Assembly (NCBI RefSeq): GCF_018687715.1
Contig: NC_056758.1
Location: forward strand, 31,538,967 to 31,602,966
DNA: 64,000 nt
DNA from: Carya illinoinensis
Lineage: Eukaryota; Streptophyta; Magnoliopsida; Fagales; Juglandaceae
Direction of reading: 5' to 3'
Below the pieces are notes generated by a model. It had not been told where the DNA came from, searched no databases, and was given only the letters and a program-made list of their open reading frames with translations. The first letter of the stretch is position 1, and the number at the start of each line of letters is the position of its first letter. Of the stretch, positions 49,010 through 60,581 are shown in pieces. The position numbers were made by a program, and so were the translations under genes.

Positions 49010-49147
49010 TATCAAGAAAAATGGTTTTTTACATTATTTAAATTAGATGCAAAAAATATAAAATGGTTGTCAAAGTTTTTTTCGCAACTTTTTTGTATTT
49101 TTTGCATCCAATTTAGGTGACATAAAAAATTATTATTTTTTTTGTAG
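49010..49147. mobile_element. Foldback element, probably CACTA-derived
   Basis: The arm at 49025-49069 and the arm at 49084-49130 are near-perfect reverse complements (core TTAGATGCAAAAAATA against TATTTTTTGCATCCAA) with a loop of about 14 bp. Outer edges CAAGAAAAATGG and TTTTTTTTGTAG fit worn CACTACAAGAAAAA termini. Confidence 0.6.
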
Positions 49148-51012
49148 CTATTTCGTTTCGATTAAAAAAAAAAGCATTATATATATAACCTCATCATGAC
49201 CTAATTATTTGATCAGCAATTAATATTGCTATATTATATATAGCATATATATATAGAAGCTGATCTAGTTGGATTACGTAAATAATAAATAATGGGATAT
49301 ATATATAATTAATTTTTAAAAGAAGTAGCAGCATGCATGCAGTAGTACCCTATGCAATTCGATTTATTTATTTACAATACTATATTTTTATTTATTTATT
49401 TGATTTACAATACTATATATGATCTGATACATGATGTGAATTCTGTCTTTCTTATTATAAACTCATGACGGTTTCTATTTTCCATGCATGATATATAATA
49501 TAATATAATAAACCGGCCTGCATTCACCTACCTACCTTATATAATTTATAATCAACATTAATATTAATATAGCCAATACTGAATCCCCAAATCCATGCTT
49601 AATTATTGTTATATATATATATGCATTAATCTTTATATATAACAAACATTATTAAACATTAATCTTTGTTAAACGAACCTACTAATTTTATAAGATAAAA
49701 TGAAATACAATTTGAAACCAATTGGTTATTTAATTTATATAATAAACCATCACGGCCAGTAGTACTTATTATAATTAATTAATTACGTCCTGCCTGCCCA
49801 GTTAAGTACGTACCCATGCATCACGACCACCAGACGATCATGATCTCCTCCATGATGATATAGCTGCATTAATACCAAAGTTTTTTCTTGGTAGAAGTAG
49901 TATATGATGATGATCAGATCAGATCGACTTCCTTTCAAGAGTACTACGCACATACGATTCGATCACGATATATATATTTTAATGACAAATAATTGGTATA
50001 TATGGGACCATGCATGAGTACTACGTACGTACGTACGCGTGCGTTACATACACTAATTAAATTCACACCAGAGTACATACGCATTTAATATAATTTAATT
50101 TGCTACGATCGATGTGAAATATATATATATATATCTCTCGATAGCTTATATATTAATATGAAATTGCGTTAATTAATTTAAGTCAGAGAAATAAATAAAT
50201 AAATATTTGAGGGAGGGCCGGTTTGGTGTTTTAATTAGTGATGAAATAGAATTTTTTTGACAAGGAGACATTGAGAAGGGAGCCAATTAATTTGGAAAGG
50301 GTTGACATGCGCCACGCGTGATGTGAACTTCGGCCGAACGCACTGGCCTGGCCCGGCCCTGGCCTGGCCTGCCCTGTTTGAAGGCCACAGTAGGTTTTGA
50401 AATTAAGCGTAGGTGACAAAATCCAATCAAAGAGGACAGAGAGCCGCTAGGCGCTAGCTACCAGGACCTCCTTTCCACCCCCACCCAAAACCTACAACCC
50501 GTCCCCCACATCTTCCAATATCCATCTCACCCTAGCTAATATCCAAGCTAATTCTTCGATCATTTCCTCTGTCTGTCAAGTCTGTGTATATATATATATA
50601 TATATATAATTCTAACATTTCTTTAAAAGTATAAAAAAAATAGTGTTATAAAAAAATCTTACTGCGTCTAATCAAGATATAATTTATCATTTTTATTATT
50701 TTATTTAAATATTAAAATATAAACATAAAATTAATAAATCATATATTAATTCATTTAAGGTGTGCAGCGTAAAAACTTCTTCTATAATCTTTCTAAAATA
50801 AAACAGCATATTAATCTTTCTCGGACCATCATGCATAGCCTATTATAAAAATTACAAAGAACTCATCCACAGTCTCCTAATTAAAAGACGATACTTTCTT
50901 TAATTAAATGTATATGATATATTATTGGTTATTTAAGACTCGTGAATTATAATATATAGACATAGTAGTCGACCTCTCTCTCTTTCCTCTCTTTCTCTCT
51001 CTTCCCATTGTG

Positions 51013-51021
51013 TATATATAG
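51013..51021 (+). promoter_or_regulatory. TATA box of the GA2ox gene
   Basis: TATATATAG about 117 bp before the start codon, after a pyrimidine-rich CTCTCTTT stretch and followed by a CA-rich leader. Position and form fit a plant core promoter. Confidence 0.6.
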
Positions 51022-51137
51022 CACCACCTCAAACGTGACCATACCTCCAAATTAAGTTTCAAAGTTCAAACTCAAATTCTTACTCTTTATTACCTCTTTC
51101 TTAGAATCCCAACCCATATCAGCCAGAAACAATAAAC

Positions 51138-53937
51138 ATGGTGGTGCCTTCTCCCATCCCAATAAGAAGCAAGAAAACAAAGGCAGTAGGGATACCGACC
51201 ATTGATCTTTATCTCAATAGGTCAATCTTATCGGAACTAATCGTGAAAGCCAGCGAAGAATTCGGCTTCTTCAAGGTGGTTAACCATGGTATTTCAAAGG
51301 AGATAATTGCGAGAATGGAAGAGGAAAGTGCTGAGTTTTTTGCGAAAGCCGCCGCAGAGAAGCAACGAGCTGGTCCAGCCAGTCCTTTTGGTTATGGGTG
51401 CAAAAACATTGGCCGCAATGGCGATATGGGTGAGCTCGAATACCTTCTCCTTCACACCGACCCTCTCTCCATTTCCGAAAGATCCACAGATATCTCCAAT
51501 GACCCAACAAAATTCTGGTAATTTACACCTAGCTCATCCATTCTTCTTCTCCGTCTTCTTCTTTTTAGATTAATTTAACTTTTTGCATACGATTTAAGTC
51601 AAACATTTACGTTACGTTTTCACTGCATGAGCCAAAAATGGTGATAAAGAGACAATAAAATTTAATAAGGAACAGGATAGAGATCAACAAGGCTCCTGCT
51701 CTGTGTTTCTTCTGTGCCAACAGGTTCGCGCGTTTCGTGTGAGATTGTGGCGTGTTTGATTCAATTTCTGTTAATTTATTTAATGCTCAACATATTATGA
51801 CGGCCGGAACGTGTAAAAATTTACAGAAACGCCGACCAATGTCCCTTCAACTGTAAAGAAGGGTTTTTTGCATTTTTAATTAATTTAATTCTCAGATGAA
51901 ATGGAGAGGAAGATTTGTTTAGTAGTGCTTGGTATATAGCCTAGAAAAGGACATATTTACTTTATGAGGGAACAAAGGATTCAATTAATTAATTAAAACT
52001 CTACATGAATTATATAATATATATATCGGGTAGACCCTTGAAGGTAGTTGGACTTGTTTTCTTTCATGGCATCTATCCCTTATCAATGGACTTTAAAAAG
52101 CTTTGAGCATATAGAATTATAGTAGACTTTTTATCCTAGTCGTGGCCTACGGTTCTTTTGTAATAGAGCCAAGCGTGCGAGATCATTAATATTAATTGGT
52201 CTAAATCGAAGCTAGCTGTTAGACCCCCCCCCCCCCCCCCCAAAAAACCAAGTACTACTACTCTTATCTCAAAGCCCCAAAAAAATCTAAACTGGGACAA
52301 ATAGCAAACTTGCAGCATACCCAACAGATGGGAAAACAATCATCCCCAGATGACCTTGTAATCTCTTGCTGTCAACTTGAAACTAAATAAAGGGAAGACT
52401 TTTGCTTTATGACTGTCAGCCACCAAAACTTGTAAAACGCACGCATGCATGCATGTCATCTTTTATATATATATATATGCCTCTCTTTCAATAATTTAAG
52501 TATAGGCCAGGCCGGGCCAACCTTTCTAGGGTCTTAATCAACCTGTGCTCGATGAGTTTTCGAAGACTTTTTTTTTTTGGTTCTTGTCAACACATGATGT
52601 CTTGAAGAGGAATCGTAAATTAAGTAAACTACTGTCTCGTCTATGATCTTGTTCTAAGATGAAGCGAGCATGCCATGTGAAGGTTGAGACGTACGAATTC
52701 CTTGAATCTTGCCCGCCCAAGTCTGCATTAAGTACGAGTCGTGGAGTACTCATGCACATTGACAAGGGAAAGACAATTTGCAAATTCCTGTCCTAAACAT
52801 GAGCTAGCGCTTGAATTGGACCCCAGCCGGCCCCCATTTTGAAGTACTGTGACTCCCACTTTCCCAAAACAAAGTCAGAAGGAAAATAACTTTACAATCA
52901 AATCAAGGAACAGAGTGAAACTAAACCCTCCACGTGTTCCAATCTGATAATTTGGGATTGAAGTTGATAATACACCTTTTTCTTTTATTTTCTTTTTTCT
53001 TCTTATCATGTTATTCTTTTTGTATTTATGCAGTGATTCAGTGAATAATTACGTACAAGCAATGAAAGAATTAGCATGTGAGATTCTTGATCTAGTGGCT
53101 GATGGCCTGTGGGTCCAGGACAAATGCGTCTTAAGTAGGCTTATCAGAGACGTCCATAGTGACTCACTTCTCAGGTTCAATCACTATCCTTCAGTGAAAG
53201 ACATCGATGATTGGGACCCATCTCCAAAACTTTATCAGCGCAAAAACAATCGGATAGGGTTTGGGGAACATTCTGACCCTCAGATCTTGACCATCTTGCG
53301 ATCCAACGACGTGGGGGGCCTCCAAATAGCTTTGCACGATGGCTTGTGGGTCCCAGTACAGCCTGACCCCAGTGAGTTCTTTGTGTTCGTCGGTGATGCC
53401 TTACAGGTTGGTAATATTATTATTGTTATTCTAAGTATTAATGCATTAATTTATAGCCCCCAAACTTTCAACAATTATGGTTTCCAGGAATATTAAACCA
53501 TATATATAGTACTTACTACATACTCAAATTGTATTTCTAAATTAAAATTCATGTCAGAATCAGAGTCAAAATATTTATTTTAATTAATATTTATTATTGC
53601 TAAGATATGCATTATATATTGGGTTAGCTAACTTAATGAATTATTTATTTTGGCAATGAATTAGGCTTTGACAAACGGGAGATTTTTGAGCGTGAGACAC
53701 AGAGCTTTATCAAATGCGATGAAGCCAAGAATGTCAATGGCTTATTTCGGGGCTCCACCCCTAAATGCATGGATCTCTCCTCTACCAGAGTTAGTCTCTC
53801 CACAGAAACCAAGTCTCTATAAGCCATTCACTTGGGAAGAGTACAAGAAGGCTGCATATTCTCTCCGATTGGGAGATTCGCGCATCGATCTCTTCAAGAT
53901 TCATAGTACTGGTGATAAAAACTTAGTCATGAATTGA
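51138..53937 (+). CDS. GA2ox: Gibberellin 2-beta-dioxygenase (GA2ox, C19-GA class)
   Basis: Three exons: 51138-51517, 53034-53406, 53665-53937; phases agree and give 341 aa plus TGA, the usual length of this family. It is a 2-oxoglutarate/Fe(II) dioxygenase that inactivates bioactive gibberellins and precursors by 2-beta-hydroxylation in the cytosol. Visible hallmarks: N-terminal [12 protein letters not shown] (DIOX_N); [20 protein letters not shown], characteristic of GA2ox; Fe ligands His206 and Asp208 (GEHSDPQ) and His263 (SVRHRAL); and the 2-oxoglutarate-binding Arg273-x-Ser275 (KPRMSMAYF). Residue 127 (Cys) is formed across the first splice. Intron 1 is 1.5 kb and includes an 18-nt C run. 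It most resembles the GA2ox1/2/3 class from memory; the exact orthologue was not tested. No lesion was found. The nearest upstream gene-like sequence is about 11 kb away. Confidence 0.93.
52224..52241. repeat. (C)18 followed by A6, in GA2ox intron 1
   Basis: A long poly-C run, similar in form to those at 12292-12308 and 42694-42709. Confidence 0.9.
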
Positions 53938-54250
53938 TCAAACACAATCTTGTACTACGATTTATAGGACACATGATGCAGTTCAAATTAATAGGAGGAA
54001 AAAATGATTTAATTATTTTTATTAATTACTAGTACTTGTATGTATTTTATTTAATTATATGCCTTAAGTTGCATGTGTTTGAAGTTGAAGAATGATCCTG
54101 CTACGTACGTACTATATATACTAGTGGGGGAATTTTAGCTTCAAACACTCTTTAGTTTTATTATTTCAAGATAAATGATAAAATGTATTTTCGATGATCT
54201 CCTTCTGGTCAATGATCATTACAGATTGACTACCATCCTTTAGAAAACGT

Positions 54251-54385
54251 CACTACAAGAAAAATAAACTTTTACGATCAATTTATAGCAACGAAAAGAC
54301 TATTAACAACTAAAATATACAACCATATTTTGGTTATTAATAGTCTTTTCGTTGCTGGTCGTAAAAGTCTGTTTTTCTTGTAGTG
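54251..54385. mobile_element. CACTA-derived foldback MITE near GA2ox 3' end
   Basis: CACTACAAGAAAAATAAAC at 54251 is inverted as CTGTTTTTCTTGTAGTG ending at 54385. The arms extend almost to the centre (GCAACGAAAAGACTATTAA against TTAATAGTCTTTTCGTTGC), so the transcript would form a long hairpin. Flanking triplets CGT and CAT differ at one position. Confidence 0.87.
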
Positions 54386-56516
54386 CATCATTAAACCCTC
54401 TTTGTCGTTTGAACTTTTAACAAAATGAAATGTCATATAATTTTCTCTCCCAAATTGACAGATCCTCCGTTGACCCTCCATAAAGTCTTGATCTTCATAA
54501 AAGAAAACCTAGCTAAAACAACTATATATATATATACCAGAATATATAATTTATGGGTAATTATCTTCGCATAAAATCTGATCTCTACGTATACACACAC
54601 ACATGTATATATATATATACATATCGTTATTTTTATGCTCTAGCTAGTAAGAATTATTTTCCTCACGGGCGTTGGCCTGGCCTACATGATGTCTAATATT
54701 GTTCAAGATGGTTGGCCTAGCTAGCTAGTAGATGTCCACTTTCGTTGATTTTCTATATACCTCAGTAGTACGATATATGCACTTCTAGATGATTGCCAAC
54801 CTCAGCAGTACAAAATCATCTCAAGGATATTGATCATTCATCACACAGATCGAGATGTAATCTGTAAGGTGTACTATGTGGTATTTTAGTGGACCGATGT
54901 TATCTTTGTGTCTCTGTCCGACTTGTTCTTGTCGCACGCACGCGTTGTTACCTCGATCATTGAATTAATTAGGTATACCTAGGAAAATTACACGATACCA
55001 ATGTCTTAGTTCCCATGTTGATCTAGAAATTGGTCTTGTGTCCCAATCGTTTTAACAATTATGTTCACAACTTCAGGTCCACTTGATGCAGATAGACATT
55101 CCTAATTAGCTGCAGATCATACATACATACATACATATATAATAATATATATACATATATATATATATATATGGGGGTACGTATGATCATCATCTAAACC
55201 TAAAAGTTGCTACTTTCTAAGTTCTTGATGACTAACTTACAATAACGTACGTAAAAGCAGCATACTGAATATATATATATATATACATATATATATAATA
55301 TACTATTAATTAGTGATCTCTTGTTGGATGAAAAGTTCGATCTGCTAATTACTTAAAAAAAGATGGGAGAAATAATTGCCTGCATTCAGTCTCACCAACT
55401 CTGACAACTTTTATCGACCGGGATTTCTTCTCAAGACTCAGACAGCCATAATTTGAATATTGATAAATATTAATGTGAGGTATGAAAATTGTAAAGAGTC
55501 GAGATATTGGAAAGGCTTCAGGCTGTTTTGAGATATGTACTTTCTTCTTCGGAAAGATATTTCAAATTTTCACTGTTTGGGAAATCTGAATATCTGTTTA
55601 TTAAAGTTATTATCATGGCCAATCTTATCTGCATAAGCTCATAAAGAGAGTCAATATATAAGTGACATAAGGATCCATCATGTCTTCTCATGACTCATGA
55701 TACTAATTCATAATGTCTACAGGATGCAAGATGGTGATGACGTCCTTAATTAGGTTTTGAAATTAGTTTCACAGAAATTAATAATTTCAGGAAAATGGTT
55801 TGAGCAGAGAGGGGGGCAGAGAGAGAGAGATTGTAAATGATGTTGCTATATATGTACTTGCATGTCGACAGGGTTGATAGCTAGGTAGGTTGTAAATCAG
55901 ATTATAGAGATCGTTTGATTCCATTAAAGTTTGAACAGAAACATAATATATATATCTCTCTTTCTCGTGAGTCATGGGGTTGTTCAACGCTCATTGACTT
56001 GTGTAGATGGCCGGCCAACCTAGCTGTCACACTACTTCCGTGGCAAGAATTGCATGACATTGAGAAACTCACGTTCAAAAAATATATATATATATATATA
56101 TATATTTCCAAGGACAGCAATATAAGCTACATGAAGCTACCTTTTTGTGTTTTCGTTATTCCAATTATGCCCATGATCAGTACTCCATCAATACTATAAT
56201 TTGGCCACACAATCACTACCAAATACCCAAAATTCTCCTGGTTCCTATCTGTCAATTAGAAATTAAATGTAAGACTAGGACATATTCGTAATAGCCTTGC
56301 TTGAGAAAAGAAGAAAATAAATATATGTTTATGACGAAGACAAGTGGCACATATATTGCTTGGATCTTATTCAATGATTTAGAAGTGGTAGTTAAGGCGA
56401 TGTTAGGTTTGTAAATGCAAGGAGCTGCTCAACTACATGAAGTTTATATATATATATATAAATGATTGTCTTCCTGTCCATCTTCGACTCTCGAAAAGGC
56501 TTAAATTCAGATATAT

Positions 56517-56795
56517 ATGGCCTCACTAGTGTTGTTATTGGGAGCTCTAATGAGATTCCGCCAAAGTGACATTAGTACTTTGGCTATGGAGGGGATCACA
56601 ATCAAGGCCGAGGCTAACTCCGGCAAAAATCACAATCCGGGAAACCATGGGAATGCAGATCAAGTTCCCTCCAGCCAAGAGTACCTTGGCTACTTCGACA
56701 TTGGATCATCATCATGTATTAATATTGTGAAAAACGTTGACAACGTCGAGGATGCCCAGAATTGGAAAATAGCTAAGTCCTGCGTTTGGCCTTAG
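56517..56795 (+). CDS. Small open frame, 92 aa, unrecognised
   Basis: An ATG-to-stop frame starting MASLVLLLGALM (hydrophobic, signal-like) and continuing with a polar Asn/Gly/His-rich part. I recognise no family. A TATA-like (AT)n tract lies about 65 bp upstream. It could be a small secreted protein, an exon of a lost gene, or chance. Low confidence. Confidence 0.2.
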   Translation: MASLVLLLGALMRFRQSDISTLAMEGITIKAEANSGKNHNPGNHGNADQVPSSQEYLGYFDIGSSSCINIVKNVDNVEDAQNWKIAKSCVWP

Positions 56796-57600
56796 AAATA
56801 TATAATTAGCTGATGATCATCTAGAGTTGTTTCTCAATTATTCATGCATGCATGCAGTATTCGGCCCTCTCCTCTGGTTATATATATAAACATGTATATA
56901 TCGATGATTTCGACGATCAGTACATATACGTGGTTTACATACATATATATATATATATATATATCCATATATATTATATATTTCTGTATAAGGCAGGAAA
57001 GTTGTGTACTGGTATACATTAATAATAAAGCGTTGTTCATTGTTTAATTATTACCGAATTTACAGTATCGCACGTTTCTTTTATATATATGTGTATGTGT
57101 GTGTATGTGTATATATATATAGGAGCATGATAGTGGTACTGTTGTTAGAATTAAAGCTTTGGTTAAGAATTCATGAAGTGATGCCGGCCAATTAATATTC
57201 CGTTATTCATGATTCCACTATCGATCGACAATATTATGGTACTGCTGCATGCCTCCATTTTCAATGGTGCACACATTTTTTGCGGTCAGGCCAGCAGGGT
57301 CCACAAAGTGCACTAGCTATATAGATATATATTTATGTGTATATATATACACATATCTATATGGCTCAGGAATAATTGCTAGTTTGAGATCGATCCTGCA
57401 TCATAATTCTGAAAATCCTTGCAATAATTTTATTTCACTTGTACGTTATAGCGCTTAAATATTGCAGTACTTCACGTAAATGACCATGAATATTAATATT
57501 AATTTTCAACAAGTAGCTAGCACCTAGAAAGCATTATATTTTATGATGATGAACGGAAATTCAAAAAAACAAGAAGATATATATATATATCTTAAATTAC

Positions 57601-60581
57601 CTAAAAAGGTTTTATGATCCAAGTGTTGCCTTCAACAAAGTGAGTCCCAATAAAAGGCTTAGCCTCTTCGTCGGTAAGCATTCTCGCCCAAGGCACTCTT
57701 CCTGTTGAGTTGGCTCCAGGTCCACTACATTTGTATTCTCCATAATACACTCCTCTGCAAGAACCCCAAAGAATAGCAAGAACTGATCAGTAACTTTTAT
57801 AAAGAGCATGATCGCTTTAATATATATTGATTTTAATGAATCATTTGATGATCATATAATTAATTAATTTGATTTTCCAGTAGTAGTGCTACTTACGAAT
57901 CCCGGTTTTGATCGCCCCAATCACTCCAACCTTGGGGAAGAACAATCTTGTCCAGGAATGTGTACGAGAAAACCACCCTGGAATACTCACCCCATGCTCT
58001 GCCAAGGTAAACCTGGCCACTCCCTGTTACCTGACAGTCTTTGAAGGAAAACCCACTTCCCAATGAGGCTTTGCTTCGCTTTTGGGCCGTGAGGGAGGCC
58101 ACCTTCTTTGCAATGGAGTTTAAATAGCAGTTCTGCATTCCCAAATATATACAGAAAGAAAAATGCTATTCATCCTAGTTAAGCATGCGTGATGTTCTGG
58201 GCATTCAGGCCCATATCAGCACTAATAATGAGACTACGCATGGGGATTATATATATACCTATAAAAACTAAAAAGGCATTTGAACCCATTTGTCTTGGGT
58301 TTGGGTTAGCACCACCGCAAGCCTATAGCCCACATAAATCACCTTTTTATGGTTATATTTTAAGAATAATGTTATATATAGTTGTAAAATATATAAATAT
58401 CGTGCAGTCACTTTAAGAAAAGTAGAATTTATAATTAAAAAATTAATTAATTAATTTTTTTTTTTCACGTGGGTCTCATATTTATTTATTTTTTTTAAAG
58501 TGATTGCGCAACATTTACACACTTATGACTACAACTATCATTTCTCATATTTTAATTTTATAGGTAAATGCTATTTTATCATTTGTAATTATATCTGTTA
58601 AAATCTCATAATTTAAGTGGTTTTTCATTTAAATGATTAATATAAGAAGCTACTTAAACTACATCAAATCAATTAGCTAGCATGCATGACTGTAAACAAC
58701 AAATTTAAGATGAAAAATAGCATTACAGTACTATTCCGATCCTTATTTGGGTATGTTCGTTGTTGATCATGATGAACTGACCTCATAAAGAGATCTGCCA
58801 TAGCCAAAGATGAAATCCACCGAGCCCTGGAAGAAGCAATTATTGAAATAGTGAAGACCCTTGTGATCGTAGAGTGTGTCTTGGGTCCCATAGAAACTGC
58901 AGTTATAGAATGCAGCCTTGGTTCCAGAAATGCGAAGCGCAACGCCTTGTCCTCCGATGGATCCAATTTCATGTGGAGCTGTATTCTAGTTTTCCATGAA
59001 ATTTAAGTTATTTAACAAAAGAACATGATATATAATTAGAACTCTGCTCTGCTTGTTTAAATCTATATCTGCTCTGCTCAATAACAAATATGATTAAAAA
59101 ATAAATAAAAAATTTGGATTGGATTAATTAGACAGTGGTGTGGGCATGTCATGTGTTTGTAGTTGTAAGGATATTTTTGTTTTGGAATCTTAAATTTCAA
59201 AAACGTAGCAATCTACATCCGTTCTAGGAAGCCATGAACATGTGGCATTTTTGTTTGGACTTCCTCAATGTTTCAAGCAGAAGTGGAATCTTTGTCTACC
59301 ATGATGTCATTTGTGTGAGGCGATTTTCTTTAAATATTATAAGATAAGAAATAGCAACAACAGTTGCCAAAATTAGAAGCAACAGACATGAGCTCTAATT
59401 TTCATTAAGAGTTATAATACCCTTAGTATGAGATTTATATACATATATATATATGTGTGAAAATTTTATACACTACGCTATCATCTAATTTTCATTCTAT
59501 TATATAAGATGTAATATATTTATTATCATTGATTGATCGTTTGTTGGGTAATTTTTTATCATCTAATAATCGATAAATGTGTCACATCTTATATAGTGAA
59601 ATGGAAATAATATATAGCATTACCATATATTATCATATATATATATATATATATATATATTACTAAACAAGCACCATTAAAGTAGCGCCTCAAAGTTCTA
59701 AATATATTACTAGTAAATATTGACGTAATGATTAAGTAATAATTATTGAAAAAGTTTAAAATTTACAATAATAAAAATTTTGTGTTTGAATTATATTAGT
59801 TAATTATGACAAATTTTAAAATTGTAGAAATTTTGATTTACCCAAACATGCCCTTAAGATCAAAGGAATTTCACACAGTACGATCACTACTTGTCGTTTT
59901 ACTTTTACCTCAAATTTCACGTTGACGGCCACAAAGTAATTTGCATCGACGGCAACTGTTGCACTGTGGAACGTACCAAGTGGCATCCCATCTCTTCCAG
60001 CCACCGTGGCCGTGTCATTCCCAGTAATGGTTGGTGGGTCATTCGCATCCCCTGCAAATGTAACAAATGGCAAAGCTCTAGGGATGCTAATCTTTTCCCT
60101 AGAGTCTCCCCGATCATACCTTCCCATTATAAATCTAGATGTTTAGGTTTTTAAAACAAAGAATAAGCCACGGTTCAGGGAGCAGTAAACAAATATACCT
60201 GTAAACACCTGGTTTGATAAGCAAGATCACTCTCCTAGTGTTAGGTAATGGGATGCTGTTTAGAGCATCTCCGATTGTCTTGAAGTCCCCGCTCCCATTT
60301 TGACTAACACTTAAACTCACTTTGTTCATCTCTGCTTTACTAAGCTTCGCATCCGGGAGGCCTACTTTCCTGGCTGCGCCTCGGCCTCGTGCTTCAAGCA
60401 CAATGGATTCGGTGCCTTTCAAAGTGGCCTTCTGTTGGTAATTTTTGATGTTCCATGATATCCACTTGTTGTAGTTTATCTCTTTGGCAGAACTCCAAGT
60501 AGAAGATGCCAAAGTGATAGTGAACATCAGAGAAGGAAGTAGAAGCAAGAGACTGAGTTGGAGATGGGATATGGAAGCCAT
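57601..60581 (-). CDS. PME: Pectinesterase (pectin methylesterase), secreted
   Basis: Five exons in transcript order: 60581-60199, 60098-59909, 58985-58782, 58132-57897, 57754-57601. Phases agree and give 388 aa plus TAG. Residues 1 to about 26 form a signal peptide (MASISHLQ, then a Leu-rich core ending TLASS). There is no PMEI pro-domain, so it is the short (type II) form. Catalytic-domain motifs: KPGVYREKI (GxYxE, about 124-130), Gln204 in GGQGVALR, Gln226/Asp227 in GTQDTLYD, Asp248 in VDFIFG, and Arg304/Trp306 in YLGRAWG. The enzyme removes methyl esters from homogalacturonan in the cell wall, changing stiffness and calcium cross-linking. LGRAWG and QGVAL rather than LGRPW and QAVAL suggest a clade like Arabidopsis PME53-type enzymes; this is from memory. 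The start is the first ATG before the signal peptide and lies 55 bp after a TATA box. No lesion seen. Confidence 0.93.
58362..58550. mobile_element. MITE-like inverted-repeat element in pectinesterase intron 3
   Basis: AGAATAATG...ATAGTTGTA at the left and TACAACTATCATTTCTCAT at the right are imperfect inverted ends; a second inner pair is AGTCACTTTAAGAAAAG / TTTTTTAAAGTGATTG. The interior is AT-rich with CACGTGGGTCTCAT. A similar but more worn block lies at about 63150-63290. Confidence 0.5.

Larger units (their letters stand above)
40234..51012. other. Gene-free region of about 10.8 kb
   Basis: No coding sequence with a recognisable domain on either strand. It holds many (AT)n and (CT)n tracts, CACTA-type foldback elements (listed separately), a C16 run at 42694-42709, TGCATGCA-rich segments, and a GC-rich patch near 50280-50385. 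Short open frames (for example 42496-42750, 44628-44840) run through low-complexity sequence and are not supported. The right part probably includes the distal promoter of the gibberellin 2-oxidase gene. Confidence 0.6.
53938..57600. other. Intergenic DNA between GA2ox and pectinesterase
   Basis: The GA2ox 3' flank, a CACTA MITE, several (AT)n tracts (54525, 55145, 56080, 56940) and (GT)n near 57090. A stretch at 55380-55660 has more even base composition but no recognisable coding sequence. Confidence 0.55.
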
